A stretch of 64,000 bases of DNA from NCBI GenBank assembly GCA_000381585.1, contig KB906733.1:124001-188000 (forward strand). Direction: 5' to 3'. This DNA comes from Acidobacteriaceae bacterium KBS 83. Lineage in GTDB: Bacteria; Acidobacteriota; Terriglobia; Terriglobales; Acidobacteriaceae. Every line of letters begins with the position of its first letter. The stretch's first letter is position 1. Position numbers and translations under genes: made by a program. The notes under the pieces were generated by a model. That model saw nothing but the letters and a program-made list of their open reading frames with translations. It had not been told where the DNA came from and ran no database searches. Shown piece by piece: positions 18,275-25,031 of the stretch.

Positions 18275-19117
18275 TTAATCCCGCAGCGGCACATGATTGA
18301 GATGCTCGGTCGCCGCCGCCAGGTAGGCGCTCGGCGTCATCCCTGCAATCTGACGGAAGTCGCGGCTCAAATGCGCCTGGTCATAGTAGCCGCACGCCAC
18401 GGCAAGGTCGGCCCAGTCCACCTGCCGCACGCCGCGCAGCCGCGACAGTGTGTGCTGGAAACGCCGCACGCGGTGAAAGGTCTTCGGCGACACCCCCACC
18501 TGCTCATGAAAAAGCTGCGCCACCCGCCGCTGGCTCATCCCGATCTTCTCTGTCACTCGATGCACACGCCCCGGTGCGTCGCAAATGTCGAGCTCGCCGG
18601 CCATGTACACGACCGCCGGATGCAAATTCTCCGATACAGACCCTTTGTGCCTGGGCCCTGAGACTCGGAGCCGCTCTTCCAGACACGCCGCCAGCTCCTC
18701 CAGCATCGCGCGCGGCGTCTGCGCCGACAGCACGCGTTCGCGCACCCATCCGGCTTCTGCGCCCCACAAATCGCTCATGTCGAACGACGCATCCTCCAGC
18801 TCCGACATCGGCATGCGGAAGAGGGGAAATGCGCCGCCGGCCGCGAACTGCACCCCCACCACGCGCTCCTGCTGATTGCAATCAATGGTGAAGCAATTCG
18901 AGCGCGCTCCGGAAAAGACCGCTGTTCCATAAAAGCCCGCGCCGCCTCTGTCCTCATAAATAACGATGGGTTCGTCACGCAGATTCAGGATCAGTGCCGA
19001 CTGCGCCTGCGGCAGCAATCGTTCCTGCAGATGTGGTCCCGGCGCGCCCTCCCAATACCACAGACACTCCACCAGCGCGCCCAGCGCGCCCGTCGGTTTG
19101 TATTGACAACCCGCCAT
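18275..19117 (-). CDS. AraC family transcriptional regulator
   Basis: About 280 residues. The N-terminal domain begins YKPTGALGALVECLWYWEG, as in the DUF6597-type AraC group. The C-terminal double HTH is clear: VTEKIGMSQRRVAQLFHEQV, SPKTFHRVRRFQHTLSRLR, then DLAVACGYYDQAHLSRDFRQ and GMTPSAYLAA. ATG 19117 is used; an in-frame TTG at 19135 with AAAAGAAG before it is an alternative. Ligand and targets unknown. Its end coincides with the nested inverted repeat. Confidence 0.88.
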   Translation of the reverse strand: MAGCQYKPTGALGALVECLWYWEGAPGPHLQERLLPQAQSALILNLRDEPIVIYEDRGGAGFYGTAVFSGARSNCFTIDCNQQERVVGVQFAAGGAFPLFRMPMSELEDASFDMSDLWGAEAGWVRERVLSAQTPRAMLEELAACLEERLRVSGPRHKGSVSENLHPAVVYMAGELDICDAPGRVHRVTEKIGMSQRRVAQLFHEQVGVSPKTFHRVRRFQHTLSRLRGVRQVDWADLAVACGYYDQAHLSRDFRQIAGMTPSAYLAAATEHLNHVPLRD

Positions 19118-19269
19118 CCAGAAACCCGCCGACAACTTCTTTTAGGATACGCACCACACTATCCTGAAACACCGTCACTCTCGCCTGTACAGGCGCCTTC
19201 CAGTTCCTGTATCAAGAGCAGTCCCGGGACCGGCCAATCGGTATTCATCGAAAATTCTTGAGGTGCTGG

Positions 19270-19857
19270 ATGACTTCCGTCTCACGCATCGCTACTGTGC
19301 TTCTGATCCTCGCCTGTGTCTCCCAAACCGGGAAGCCGCAAACCACCGCCGGACAAACCTCTGGCAGCGCGCCTCCTCCCGCCCCGCCGGCCGGTTGCAC
19401 CTCTGCTGAGAGCCGCCAGCTCGACTTCTGGGTGGGCCACTGGAGCGTCTCGCCCAAAGCCGCGCCCCAGCGCAAGGTCGCGACCAGCCTGATCGAAAAG
19501 CTTTACTCCGGTTGTGCCATTCGCGAGAACTGGATGCCTCTTCACGGCGGGGATGGCGGCAGCTTCAGCTCTTACCTGCCGGACAAGCACGGCTGGCAGC
19601 AGCTCTGGGTAGACTCCTCCGGCGCCTGGGCCAATTTCGCCGGAGGATGGGATGGCCACGTTATGGTCCTCGAGGGTGTCTGGCCCCAGCCCGGTCATCC
19701 GCAGCAAAAAACGCGTATGTCCTATCGCCCACTGCCGGACGGAACGGTGGAGCAGAGCGGCGTCACCTCCGACGACAACGGAAGGACCTGGCAGCCCGGC
19801 TTTGACTTGATCTACACGCGTCTTCCGGATGCCGCTTCGGAAGTCGCTGGCCGGTAG
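19270..19857 (+). CDS. Secreted protein with DUF1579-like domain
   Basis: 195 residues from ATG 19270, with GAGG 7 bases upstream. A signal peptide (SRIATVLLILACVSQ) is followed by a Pro-rich linker and a lipocalin-like DUF1579-type domain marked by RQLDFWVGHWSVSP, CAIRENW and DGTVEQSGVTSDDNGRTW. Family function unknown. It lies 69 bases before pyrH on the same strand and may share its transcript. Confidence 0.72.
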   Translation: MTSVSRIATVLLILACVSQTGKPQTTAGQTSGSAPPPAPPAGCTSAESRQLDFWVGHWSVSPKAAPQRKVATSLIEKLYSGCAIRENWMPLHGGDGGSFSSYLPDKHGWQQLWVDSSGAWANFAGGWDGHVMVLEGVWPQPGHPQQKTRMSYRPLPDGTVEQSGVTSDDNGRTWQPGFDLIYTRLPDAASEVAGR

Positions 19858-19926
19858 AAAACCGGCGCCGCGCGACCCCAGGAGAGGGCCGCTCCCAGGG
19901 GATCCCTATGCGATACTCGCAGGAGC

Positions 19927-20631
19927 ATGTATAAGCGGATCCTGCTCAAGCTCTCAGGCGAAGCCCTCGCCGCCGGACGCGGCTTCGGAGTCGATGTCGA
20001 CACCGTTCACCAGATCAGCATGGAGATCGCAGAGGTCCGCGAGTCGGGTGTTGAGATCGCCATCGTGGTCGGTGGCGGCAACTTCTTTCGTGGCGTCGCG
20101 GAGCAGGCCCGCCACATGGACCGCGTCTCCGCGGACCATATGGGCATGCTCGGCACCGTCATCAACTCCCTCGCCTTCCAGGACTCCCTCGAAAAGTGCG
20201 GCGTGCACAGCCGGGTGATGTCCGCCATCGAGATGAACCAGGTCGCCGAGCCCTATATCCGCCGTCGCGCCATCCGCCACCTCGAAAAAGGCCGCGTTGT
20301 CATCTTCGCCGCCGGCACCGGCAACCCCTACTTCTCCACCGACACCGCCGCCTCCCTCCGCGCCATGGAGATCAAGGCGGACATCCTGCTCAAGGCCACC
20401 AAGGTCGATGGCATCTACAGCGCCGACCCCGTCCTCATCAAGGACGCCACCAAGTATGAAGAGATCACCTACCTCGAAGTCCTGCAGCGGGGCCTCAAGG
20501 TTATGGACATGACCGCCGTCTCGCTCTGCAAGGACAACGGAATGCCCATGATCATCTTCAACATGAACAAGCCCGGCAACATCGTCCGCGTCGTCTCCGG
20601 CGAGCGCGTCGGCTCCCTCGTTACCGCATAG
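19927..20631 (+). CDS. pyrH: Uridylate kinase (UMP kinase)
   Basis: 234 residues of the amino-acid-kinase fold. It phosphorylates UMP to UDP in pyrimidine nucleotide synthesis. Signatures: [61 protein letters not shown] and [19 protein letters not shown] lies 4-5 bases before the ATG. It normally follows tsf directly and precedes frr; here tsf is 6.5 kb upstream and frr is not in the window. Confidence 0.98.
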   Translation: MYKRILLKLSGEALAAGRGFGVDVDTVHQISMEIAEVRESGVEIAIVVGGGNFFRGVAEQARHMDRVSADHMGMLGTVINSLAFQDSLEKCGVHSRVMSAIEMNQVAEPYIRRRAIRHLEKGRVVIFAAGTGNPYFSTDTAASLRAMEIKADILLKATKVDGIYSADPVLIKDATKYEEITYLEVLQRGLKVMDMTAVSLCKDNGMPMIIFNMNKPGNIVRVVSGERVGSLVTA

Positions 20632-20650
20632 TTCGACGCTTTCCTTCGTT

Positions 20651-20703
20651 GTCATCCTGAGCAAAGCGAAGGACCTGCATTCTCATACAGCATGAGAAAT
20701 CCT
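20651..20703 (+). repeat. Dispersed intergenic repeat, copy 1
   Basis: GTCATCCTGAGCAAAGCGAA followed by GGACCTGCA, then an ATTCTCAT/ATGAGAAAT inverted pair. Related sequence occurs at 24230-24258 and, inverted, at 38684-38742. Confidence 0.65.
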
Positions 20704-20793
20704 TGGCAGCTCAAACGCAGACACCTCAATAAGCCGAAATTAAGTGTAGAACTCATCTCTTAAATGCCTCTGGTCGGCGAAGCTTGGCATAAC

Positions 20794-20812
20794 TTCCGTA
20801 TTGCCGACAACA
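20794..20812 (+). repeat. Palindrome-core repeat, copy A (half element)
   Basis: TTCCGTATTGCCGACAA matches the right half of the 68-base elements at 21342 and 21963. It lies about 40 bases before the next gene. Confidence 0.6.
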
Positions 20813-20842
20813 CGCCAGCGATCATGCCTATACTCAGTGACC

Positions 20843-21307
20843 ATGCGAAAATTCATCGCTTTCATTGCGGCACTATTTGGGTCCACTGCTGTGTTCGGCC
20901 AATTGGTTTGCACCGGAAATGCATGCAGTTGTGAGAACGAAAAGACGCCCCCGCCGAACTTTTCAGTATCCCAATCGGTGCATGTGACGGGAAAGTTGAT
21001 TGGCGAAAATGGGTATCCATTCGTCTTTGAGAACACGGTCGTTCAAGTGCGGACCATCATGGAGAAGTTTGTCATTGTTACGGCGACCGTGGATTCGCAT
21101 GGCCAATTCGATCTTGGCATTATTCAGACAGGCCAGTATCGATTGATTGCGGCGCGACGCCTACAGAACGGTAAGCTTGAAAGACAGCCGTTGGCAGATC
21201 AACCAAAGCCGATGTCGTGTTCTGGCGGATCATCCGATTGCTCGATCACCGCAGTCCAACACCTCCACGGAACGGACTTGCCGTTTGAGTCTTGTCCTCC
21301 CCAGTAG
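20843..21307 (+). CDS. Secreted hypothetical protein
   Basis: 154 residues from ATG 20843. A signal peptide (FIAFIAALFGSTAVFG) precedes a Cys-bearing segment and a beta-rich domain; GYPFVFENTVVQVRT and DSHGQFDLGIIQTGQYRLIA resemble the carboxypeptidase-regulatory Ig-like fold. No family is firmly recognised. Base composition is visibly poorer in GC than neighbours and codon choice differs, suggesting transfer. It lies between palindrome repeats A and B. Confidence 0.6.
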   Translation: MRKFIAFIAALFGSTAVFGQLVCTGNACSCENEKTPPPNFSVSQSVHVTGKLIGENGYPFVFENTVVQVRTIMEKFVIVTATVDSHGQFDLGIIQTGQYRLIAARRLQNGKLERQPLADQPKPMSCSGGSSDCSITAVQHLHGTDLPFESCPPQ

Positions 21308-21341
21308 GAATGGCTCTCTCGTCGCGTGATTCGTTCCGGGC

Positions 21342-21409
21342 GAGTTACCGGCAATACGGAAGCTTCATGGAAACGGCTCGAAATGTCCGTATTGTCGACA
21401 ATCCACCCG
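21342..21409 (+). repeat. 68-base imperfect palindrome, copy B
   Basis: CGGCAATACGGA and TCCGTATTGTCG form a 12-pair stem around a 24-base centre. Copy C at 21963-22030 matches at roughly 59 of 68 positions in direct orientation. Confidence 0.75.
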
Positions 21410-21445
21410 AAACCAGCATGTTGGGGCTATTTCACGGACCAAATC

Positions 21446-21925
21446 CTACCGAGGTCGTTCGCGTTTCCCTTGGAAGTAGACACCGCAAACTGAGAGGACA
21501 ATCGTGTTCCCGTCCTTCATAAGCACGTCGTCCCCCGGAATCTCAATCGAGCCGTGGGTAATGTCCGCAGCGGGATGATTGATCTTGATTCGTGTCGTCT
21601 GAGAAACCCGAATACCGAGAATGCCAAAGTTCACGAAGGAGCCACTCCCCGAGTTCTCTTTTTGGAATTCATCAGCCGTTACAACCGCGACCTCGACGCT
21701 GGGATGCGAGATGACCTTGTCCTTCCAGCGAAACGAATCGGCTGTGTATTCGATTTCCGTACCGATAAGCCCTCTGGCTTCCTTGTCGCCCCAACAAGAA
21801 ACGGTCTGCGCAGGAAGAATTCGGCTCACGCGCCATTTCCCCCGTAGTTCTTGCGGAATACCCTGTGCAGCGATTGAAGGAAAGAAAATGAAGAACAGCG
21901 TTATACCGAGCAGAACTCTCAACAT
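21446..21925 (-). CDS. Secreted hypothetical protein between two direct repeats
   Basis: 159 residues. A signal peptide (LRVLLGITLFFIFFPSIAAQ) is followed by a beta-rich domain starting IPQELRGKWRVSRILPAQ, reminiscent of lipocalin-like small secreted proteins; no family recognised. GC content is low for the window. The gene lies wholly between palindromes B and C and is transcribed opposite to the preceding gene. Confidence 0.55.
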   Translation of the reverse strand: MLRVLLGITLFFIFFPSIAAQGIPQELRGKWRVSRILPAQTVSCWGDKEARGLIGTEIEYTADSFRWKDKVISHPSVEVAVVTADEFQKENSGSGSFVNFGILGIRVSQTTRIKINHPAADITHGSIEIPGDDVLMKDGNTIVLSVCGVYFQGKRERPR

Positions 21926-21962
21926 TTGGCTTGATTATGCCTCAGGTCTAAGCGTCGCTCCC

Positions 21963-22030
21963 GAGTAACCGGCAACACGGAAGTTTCGTGGAACCGGGTC
22001 GAAATGTCCGTATTGCCGACAATACGCCCG
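21963..22030 (+). repeat. 68-base imperfect palindrome, copy C
   Basis: Direct repeat of copy B, with stem arms CGGCAACACGGA and TCCGTATTGCCG. It ends two bases before the stop codon of the next gene. Confidence 0.75.
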
Positions 22031-22032
22031 TT

Positions 22033-22539
22033 TCAAATCCGCAACCCTCCACCGCTGAATACAAGGTGGTGCTTTTCTGAATACGGCTCAAAGAATCTCC
22101 AGTGTTCGCCGCTCTCAGAGTCCTGCGGGAATACATCCAGTTTGAACCCGCTGCTCAGCGCCAGAGTAAGGCTTCCAGCGTCGCCAGCGTTAACACTCTG
22201 CACAGTAAATTGGCGTGACGCACTCTCTAAAAGGTGCTTAACCACCTTGTCGAACCTGTTGCCATTCTCCCAGTCGAAATCGGTAAGAGTCGGCTCGTCG
22301 GTCTCTTCCGGGGCGCAAAAGATGTCACCGCGACCAGTGACAATCTTGTCGCCCAGAGTAATTCGCCACGCGCACTGTATGTGTAGCGCATAATCGCCTA
22401 CTTCCCTCTCCACACCGTTCCTACCCTTTACGGTTCTTCGGTTGCCAAACTCAAACCAAGCCAAGTCGGCAGCACGTCCGATTGCCCACAACCGCAGACC
22501 CACGAGGACGCCTAACGCGTCTTCAATTTGCTTTGTCAT
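22033..22539 (-). CDS. Hypothetical cytoplasmic protein
   Basis: 168 residues from ATG 22539 (frame open to 22587). No signal peptide. The stretch EDALGVLVGLRLWAIGRAAD, then WFEFGNRRTV and DYALHIQCAWRITLGDKIVT, resembles small immunity-like or uncharacterised alpha/beta proteins; no family claimed. It is enclosed by repeat C and the partial repeat D, like a cassette. Confidence 0.55.
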   Translation of the reverse strand: MTKQIEDALGVLVGLRLWAIGRAADLAWFEFGNRRTVKGRNGVEREVGDYALHIQCAWRITLGDKIVTGRGDIFCAPEETDEPTLTDFDWENGNRFDKVVKHLLESASRQFTVQSVNAGDAGSLTLALSSGFKLDVFPQDSESGEHWRFFEPYSEKHHLVFSGGGLRI

Positions 22540-22600
22540 CAGTGGAGCAGTATAGCTGGCGAAACAGACGTTAGCGTTCCAAACCACGCTTCGAGCATCT

Positions 22601-22618
22601 TCTTGCCGACGATACGGC
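22601..22618 (+). repeat. Palindrome-core repeat, copy D (degenerate)
   Basis: TCTTGCCGACGATACGGCC shares the TTGCCGAC-ATACG core of copies A-C but is shorter and more diverged. Confidence 0.4.
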
Positions 22619-22682
22619 CAGAATTTCGCTTCTGTACTCGGAACATGGCGCTTGTGATCTAATCCATGCGATCCAGAAACCG

Positions 22683-22778
22683 ATGTTCAAACCGCAATAT
22701 CAGCTTGTTGTGCAGGTCAAGGGCGTCAAGTCAGCAGACTTCGATTGGCTGGTCCAATGGGAGAATGACCTTGCATAA
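22683..22778 (+). CDS. Possible 31-residue ORF or gene fragment
   Basis: The frame from ATG 22683 to TAA 22778 encodes FKPQYQLVVQVKGVKSADFD and WLVQWENDLA, which looks protein-like (strand followed by an acidic helix). No ribosome site is obvious. It could be a real small protein or the truncated N-terminus of a longer gene damaged during rearrangement of this block. Confidence 0.3.
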   Translation: MFKPQYQLVVQVKGVKSADFDWLVQWENDLA

Positions 22779-22861
22779 GATTGCTGCGGTGGTTGCGGGG
22801 ATGGCGCAGGAGAAATAGGAAGCTGACATTTGATTCGCGAAAATCAAGCGTGGAGAAAGAA

Positions 22862-23425
22862 ATGAAAAGAACAACGTTTCTCGCTATCGTCCTGCTGGCA
22901 TTTGCATTTGCCGCCCATGCCCAAGACACGATGAAGAAAGATGCAGCCGTCAAACCTGCCGATCCGGAATCGAAAGTCGTGCTTGATTCCTGGAATGAGA
23001 TTGGCCGCAAGCTGACGGCGCTGGCCGAAGATTTTCCTGAGGACAAATATGACTTCAAGCCGACACCCGCGCAGCGGAGCTTCGCCGAGCAATTACTGCA
23101 CGCGGCGGGTTCATGCTACTACTTCACGAATCCTGCGATGGGGCAGAAACCTCCCGCGGGAGAAGATCCGAAGCGAGAGCAATACAAGTCCAAGGCCGAC
23201 ATCGTTGCGTTCGTCAAGAAGTCCTTCGCCGATGGCGCAACCGCGATCCAGTCGAAAGGCGAAAAAGGCCTGATGACGGAGGTTGTTTATTACCCTCAGC
23301 AGAAAGCGCGCGTTATCGACATTGCATACGGCATCATCGAGCATAGCGGAGAACACTACGGCCAGCTCGTTGTGTACTACCGCCTCGCAGGGCTTGTGCC
23401 GCCGGAGTCGCGGCCCAAGAAGTAA
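22862..23425 (+). CDS. Secreted DinB-like four-helix protein
   Basis: 187 residues from ATG 22862, with GGAGAAAG upstream. A signal peptide (TTFLAIVLLAFAFAAHAQ) is followed by a DinB/YfiT-type four-helix bundle: VVLDSWNEIGRKLTALAEDF, YDFKPTPAQRSFAEQLLHAA and IIEHSGEHYGQLVVYYRLAG. The three family histidines are present (LLHAA, EHSGEHYGQ), so metal binding is plausible. Signal-bearing DinB proteins are common in acidobacteria. Substrate unknown; related enzymes are thiol transferases. Confidence 0.82.
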   Translation: MKRTTFLAIVLLAFAFAAHAQDTMKKDAAVKPADPESKVVLDSWNEIGRKLTALAEDFPEDKYDFKPTPAQRSFAEQLLHAAGSCYYFTNPAMGQKPPAGEDPKREQYKSKADIVAFVKKSFADGATAIQSKGEKGLMTEVVYYPQQKARVIDIAYGIIEHSGEHYGQLVVYYRLAGLVPPESRPKK

Positions 23426-23514
23426 AGCTCAAGTTCGATCCTTCGATCTTCCACAGGATGTCAATGAGTGCATTATCGCCAAACCGCTCATTGACGGGGC
23501 TTCTGGACGTATCA

Positions 23515-23547
23515 CCGGCAATACGGAAATTCGGGGCGTAATTTCCG
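23515..23547 (+). repeat. Palindrome-core repeat, copy E with hairpin
   Basis: CGGCAATACGGAA matches the left half of copies B and C. It runs into CGGAAATT/AATTTCCG, which forms a hairpin. Confidence 0.55.
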
Positions 23548-23711
23548 GGTGCCGGGTGCCCCATCCTTGCAAAGCTAGGGTGGGTGAGTTACGTCGCTGC
23601 GCAAGCCGCTACCTCATCCCCCATTACCAGCGTGTCGAATCACGCCAAAACCCTGCCATTGAATTCCCGTCAATTTGCTATTCTAAAAATAGAGAGCAAA
23701 ATAACTAAAAA

Positions 23712-23733
23712 GCCACCCTTGCGGTGGCTTTTT
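23712..23733 (+). terminator. Rho-independent terminator
   Basis: GCCACC-CTTGC-GGTGGC followed by TTTTT, preceded by AAAAA, so it can work in both directions. Confidence 0.8.
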
Positions 23734-23760
23734 CATTTCCAGGAAAAGTGGTGAGAAAGT

Positions 23761-23797
23761 ATGCCCCACATCTCGACAAGATGTGGGGCATAACTTT
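23761..23797 (+). terminator. Second strong hairpin with T-run
   Basis: A perfect 13-base stem (ATGCCCCACATCT / AGATGTGGGGCAT) with a 5-base loop, followed by AACTTTTTG. It sits 28 bases after the first terminator. Confidence 0.7.
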
Positions 23798-24006
23798 TTG
23801 CACCCGTAAAGCCTCCGGAATGACGACTTTGTCCATAACTCCTTTAGAAAGACGACTTTGATGCTCGGGAGAACCTACAACCTATTGATGCGGCACATGT
23901 TATACCGCGCCTTCCCGCACCGGAAGGGGGGAGGGGTGCCCCGGGACATCGTGACAGGTCACTACAACCGCGCAGCCGTTCGCGCCCAGATCAGAAAGGA
24001 ACTCCG

Positions 24007-24537
24007 ATGTATCCGGAATGTCGACATGTTCGCCCTTCTGGCGGCACATGCAATTCGCCAGCACTCACCAACAGCAACTTCTGCTACTACCATGGGCGAC
24101 TTCATCAGCATCAGTCAGCGCGTCACGCGCACCGTGCCGCGAACGGCCGTTTCGCCGCGCTTACTGCGCCGCAAGACAGCGTCCAGACCATCGATTACGG
24201 CCCTTATCCAGTCGGAGCTCCCTCGACCTGTCATCCTGAGGAAGGCGAAGGACCCGCAGTTCGCACCGCAATCGAGCTGCCCACCATCGAAGACGCCGCC
24301 TCCCTCCAGCTCGCGCTCATGGATGTCCTCCATGCCATCGCTGCCAACCAGCTCGACCCCAAACGCGCCGGTCTCCTTCTCTACGGCCTGCAGGTCGCCT
24401 CGGCCAACATCAAGAACATCAAGATCCCCCTCGATGCCGTCCGCACCATCGATCACACAGAGGATGGAACACCGCTCGCCCCGCAGGACTACGGCTACGA
24501 TGTCGAAGACTACGACGAAGAGCAGGAAGAGGAGTAG
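24007..24537 (+). CDS. Hypothetical protein with CxnCxnCxxH motif and repeat-derived segment
   Basis: 176 residues, ATG 24007 preceded by AAAGGAA. The N-terminus carries C5, C15, C26 and H29 (GTCNSPAL, FCYYHGR), a likely zinc site. The helical core ASLQLALMDVLHAIAANQLD, then KRAGLLLYGLQVASANIKNI, recurs in acidobacterial proteins of unknown function. The C-terminus is strongly acidic. Residues about 75-84 (HPEEGEGPAV) are encoded by a copy of a dispersed intergenic repeat inserted in frame. Confidence 0.7.
   Translation: MYPECRHVRPSGGTCNSPALTNSNFCYYHGRLHQHQSARHAHRAANGRFAALTAPQDSVQTIDYGPYPVGAPSTCHPEEGEGPAVRTAIELPTIEDAASLQLALMDVLHAIAANQLDPKRAGLLLYGLQVASANIKNIKIPLDAVRTIDHTEDGTPLAPQDYGYDVEDYDEEQEEE
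24230..24258 (+). repeat. Dispersed repeat, copy 2, inside a coding sequence
   Basis: GTCATCCTGAGGAAGGCGAA followed by GGACCCGCA matches copy 1 at 20651 with four differences and keeps the reading frame of the surrounding gene. Confidence 0.7.
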
Positions 24538-24659
24538 GACGAGGAAGGAGAGTAGCCCGGAAGCTGGATTCGTACACAGGCGCCACGCATGAGCGACCAG
24601 AGGGAGCGAACCCCGCGGCTCGCCAACGGCGCATCCGCCTCTGCGGACGGCACGGCACC

Positions 24660-24700
24660 TTGACAATTACTAAGACATCTTAGTAATAAGATGTCTTAGT
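24660..24700 (+). promoter_or_regulatory. PadR promoter and operator
   Basis: TTGACA at 24660-24665 and TAATAA at 24684-24689 frame an 18-base spacer. ACTAAGACATCTTA (24669-24682) and TAAGATGTCTTAGT (24687-24700) are perfect inverted arms that overlap this promoter and end at the ATG. Confidence 0.75.
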
Positions 24701-25030
24701 ATGCCGAAGCTCGACACCCTGCAAGGCTCGCTCGACCTCCTCGTTCTCAAGATCCTCTCGCGCAGGCCGCGCACCCACGGCTACGCCATCATGACCGCCA
24801 TCGAGGAGACCTCCGGTGATGTGCTGCGCGCTGAGGAAGGATCGCTCTATCCTGCCCTTCGCCGCATGGAGGAGGATGGCTGGATCCGCGCCGAATGGAT
24901 CACCAAGGACAACGGGCGCCGCGCGCGCACTTACGAGCTCACCGCGGCTGGCAAAAAGCAGCTCGCAACAGAGGAGTCGCGCTGGCAAACGGTCACCTCA
25001 GCAATCAATCGTGTTCTAAGGACGGTGTGA
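24701..25030 (+). CDS. PadR family transcriptional repressor
   Basis: 109 residues, the usual size of the short PadR class. Winged HTH: LQGSLDLLVLKILSRRPRTH, GYAIMTAIEETSG, EEGSLYPALRRMEEDGWIRA and the wing NGRRARTYELTAAGKKQL. There is no ribosome site: a promoter and a perfect inverted repeat run straight into the ATG, suggesting a leaderless, self-repressed transcript. The stop at 25028-25030 is one base before the ADOP permease ATG, the conserved PadR-ADOP pair of acidobacteria. Confidence 0.93.
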   Translation: MPKLDTLQGSLDLLVLKILSRRPRTHGYAIMTAIEETSGDVLRAEEGSLYPALRRMEEDGWIRAEWITKDNGRRARTYELTAAGKKQLATEESRWQTVTSAINRVLRTV

Positions 25031-25031
25031 T

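Larger units (their letters stand above)
23426..24006. other. Intergenic region with several hairpins
   Basis: 581 bases without a supported gene. It holds CAATGAG/CTCATTG at 23462-23493, repeat copy E, and two strong terminators at 23712 and 23761. The AT-rich stretch at 23660-23705 looks promoter-like, but nothing specific can be assigned. Confidence 0.5.

Noticed and set aside
23858-24592. Long plus-strand frame of 244 residues over the 24007 gene
   Set aside because: The 24007 frame has clear Cys motifs and a helical core; the longer frame is Ser/Thr/Arg-rich and lacks them.
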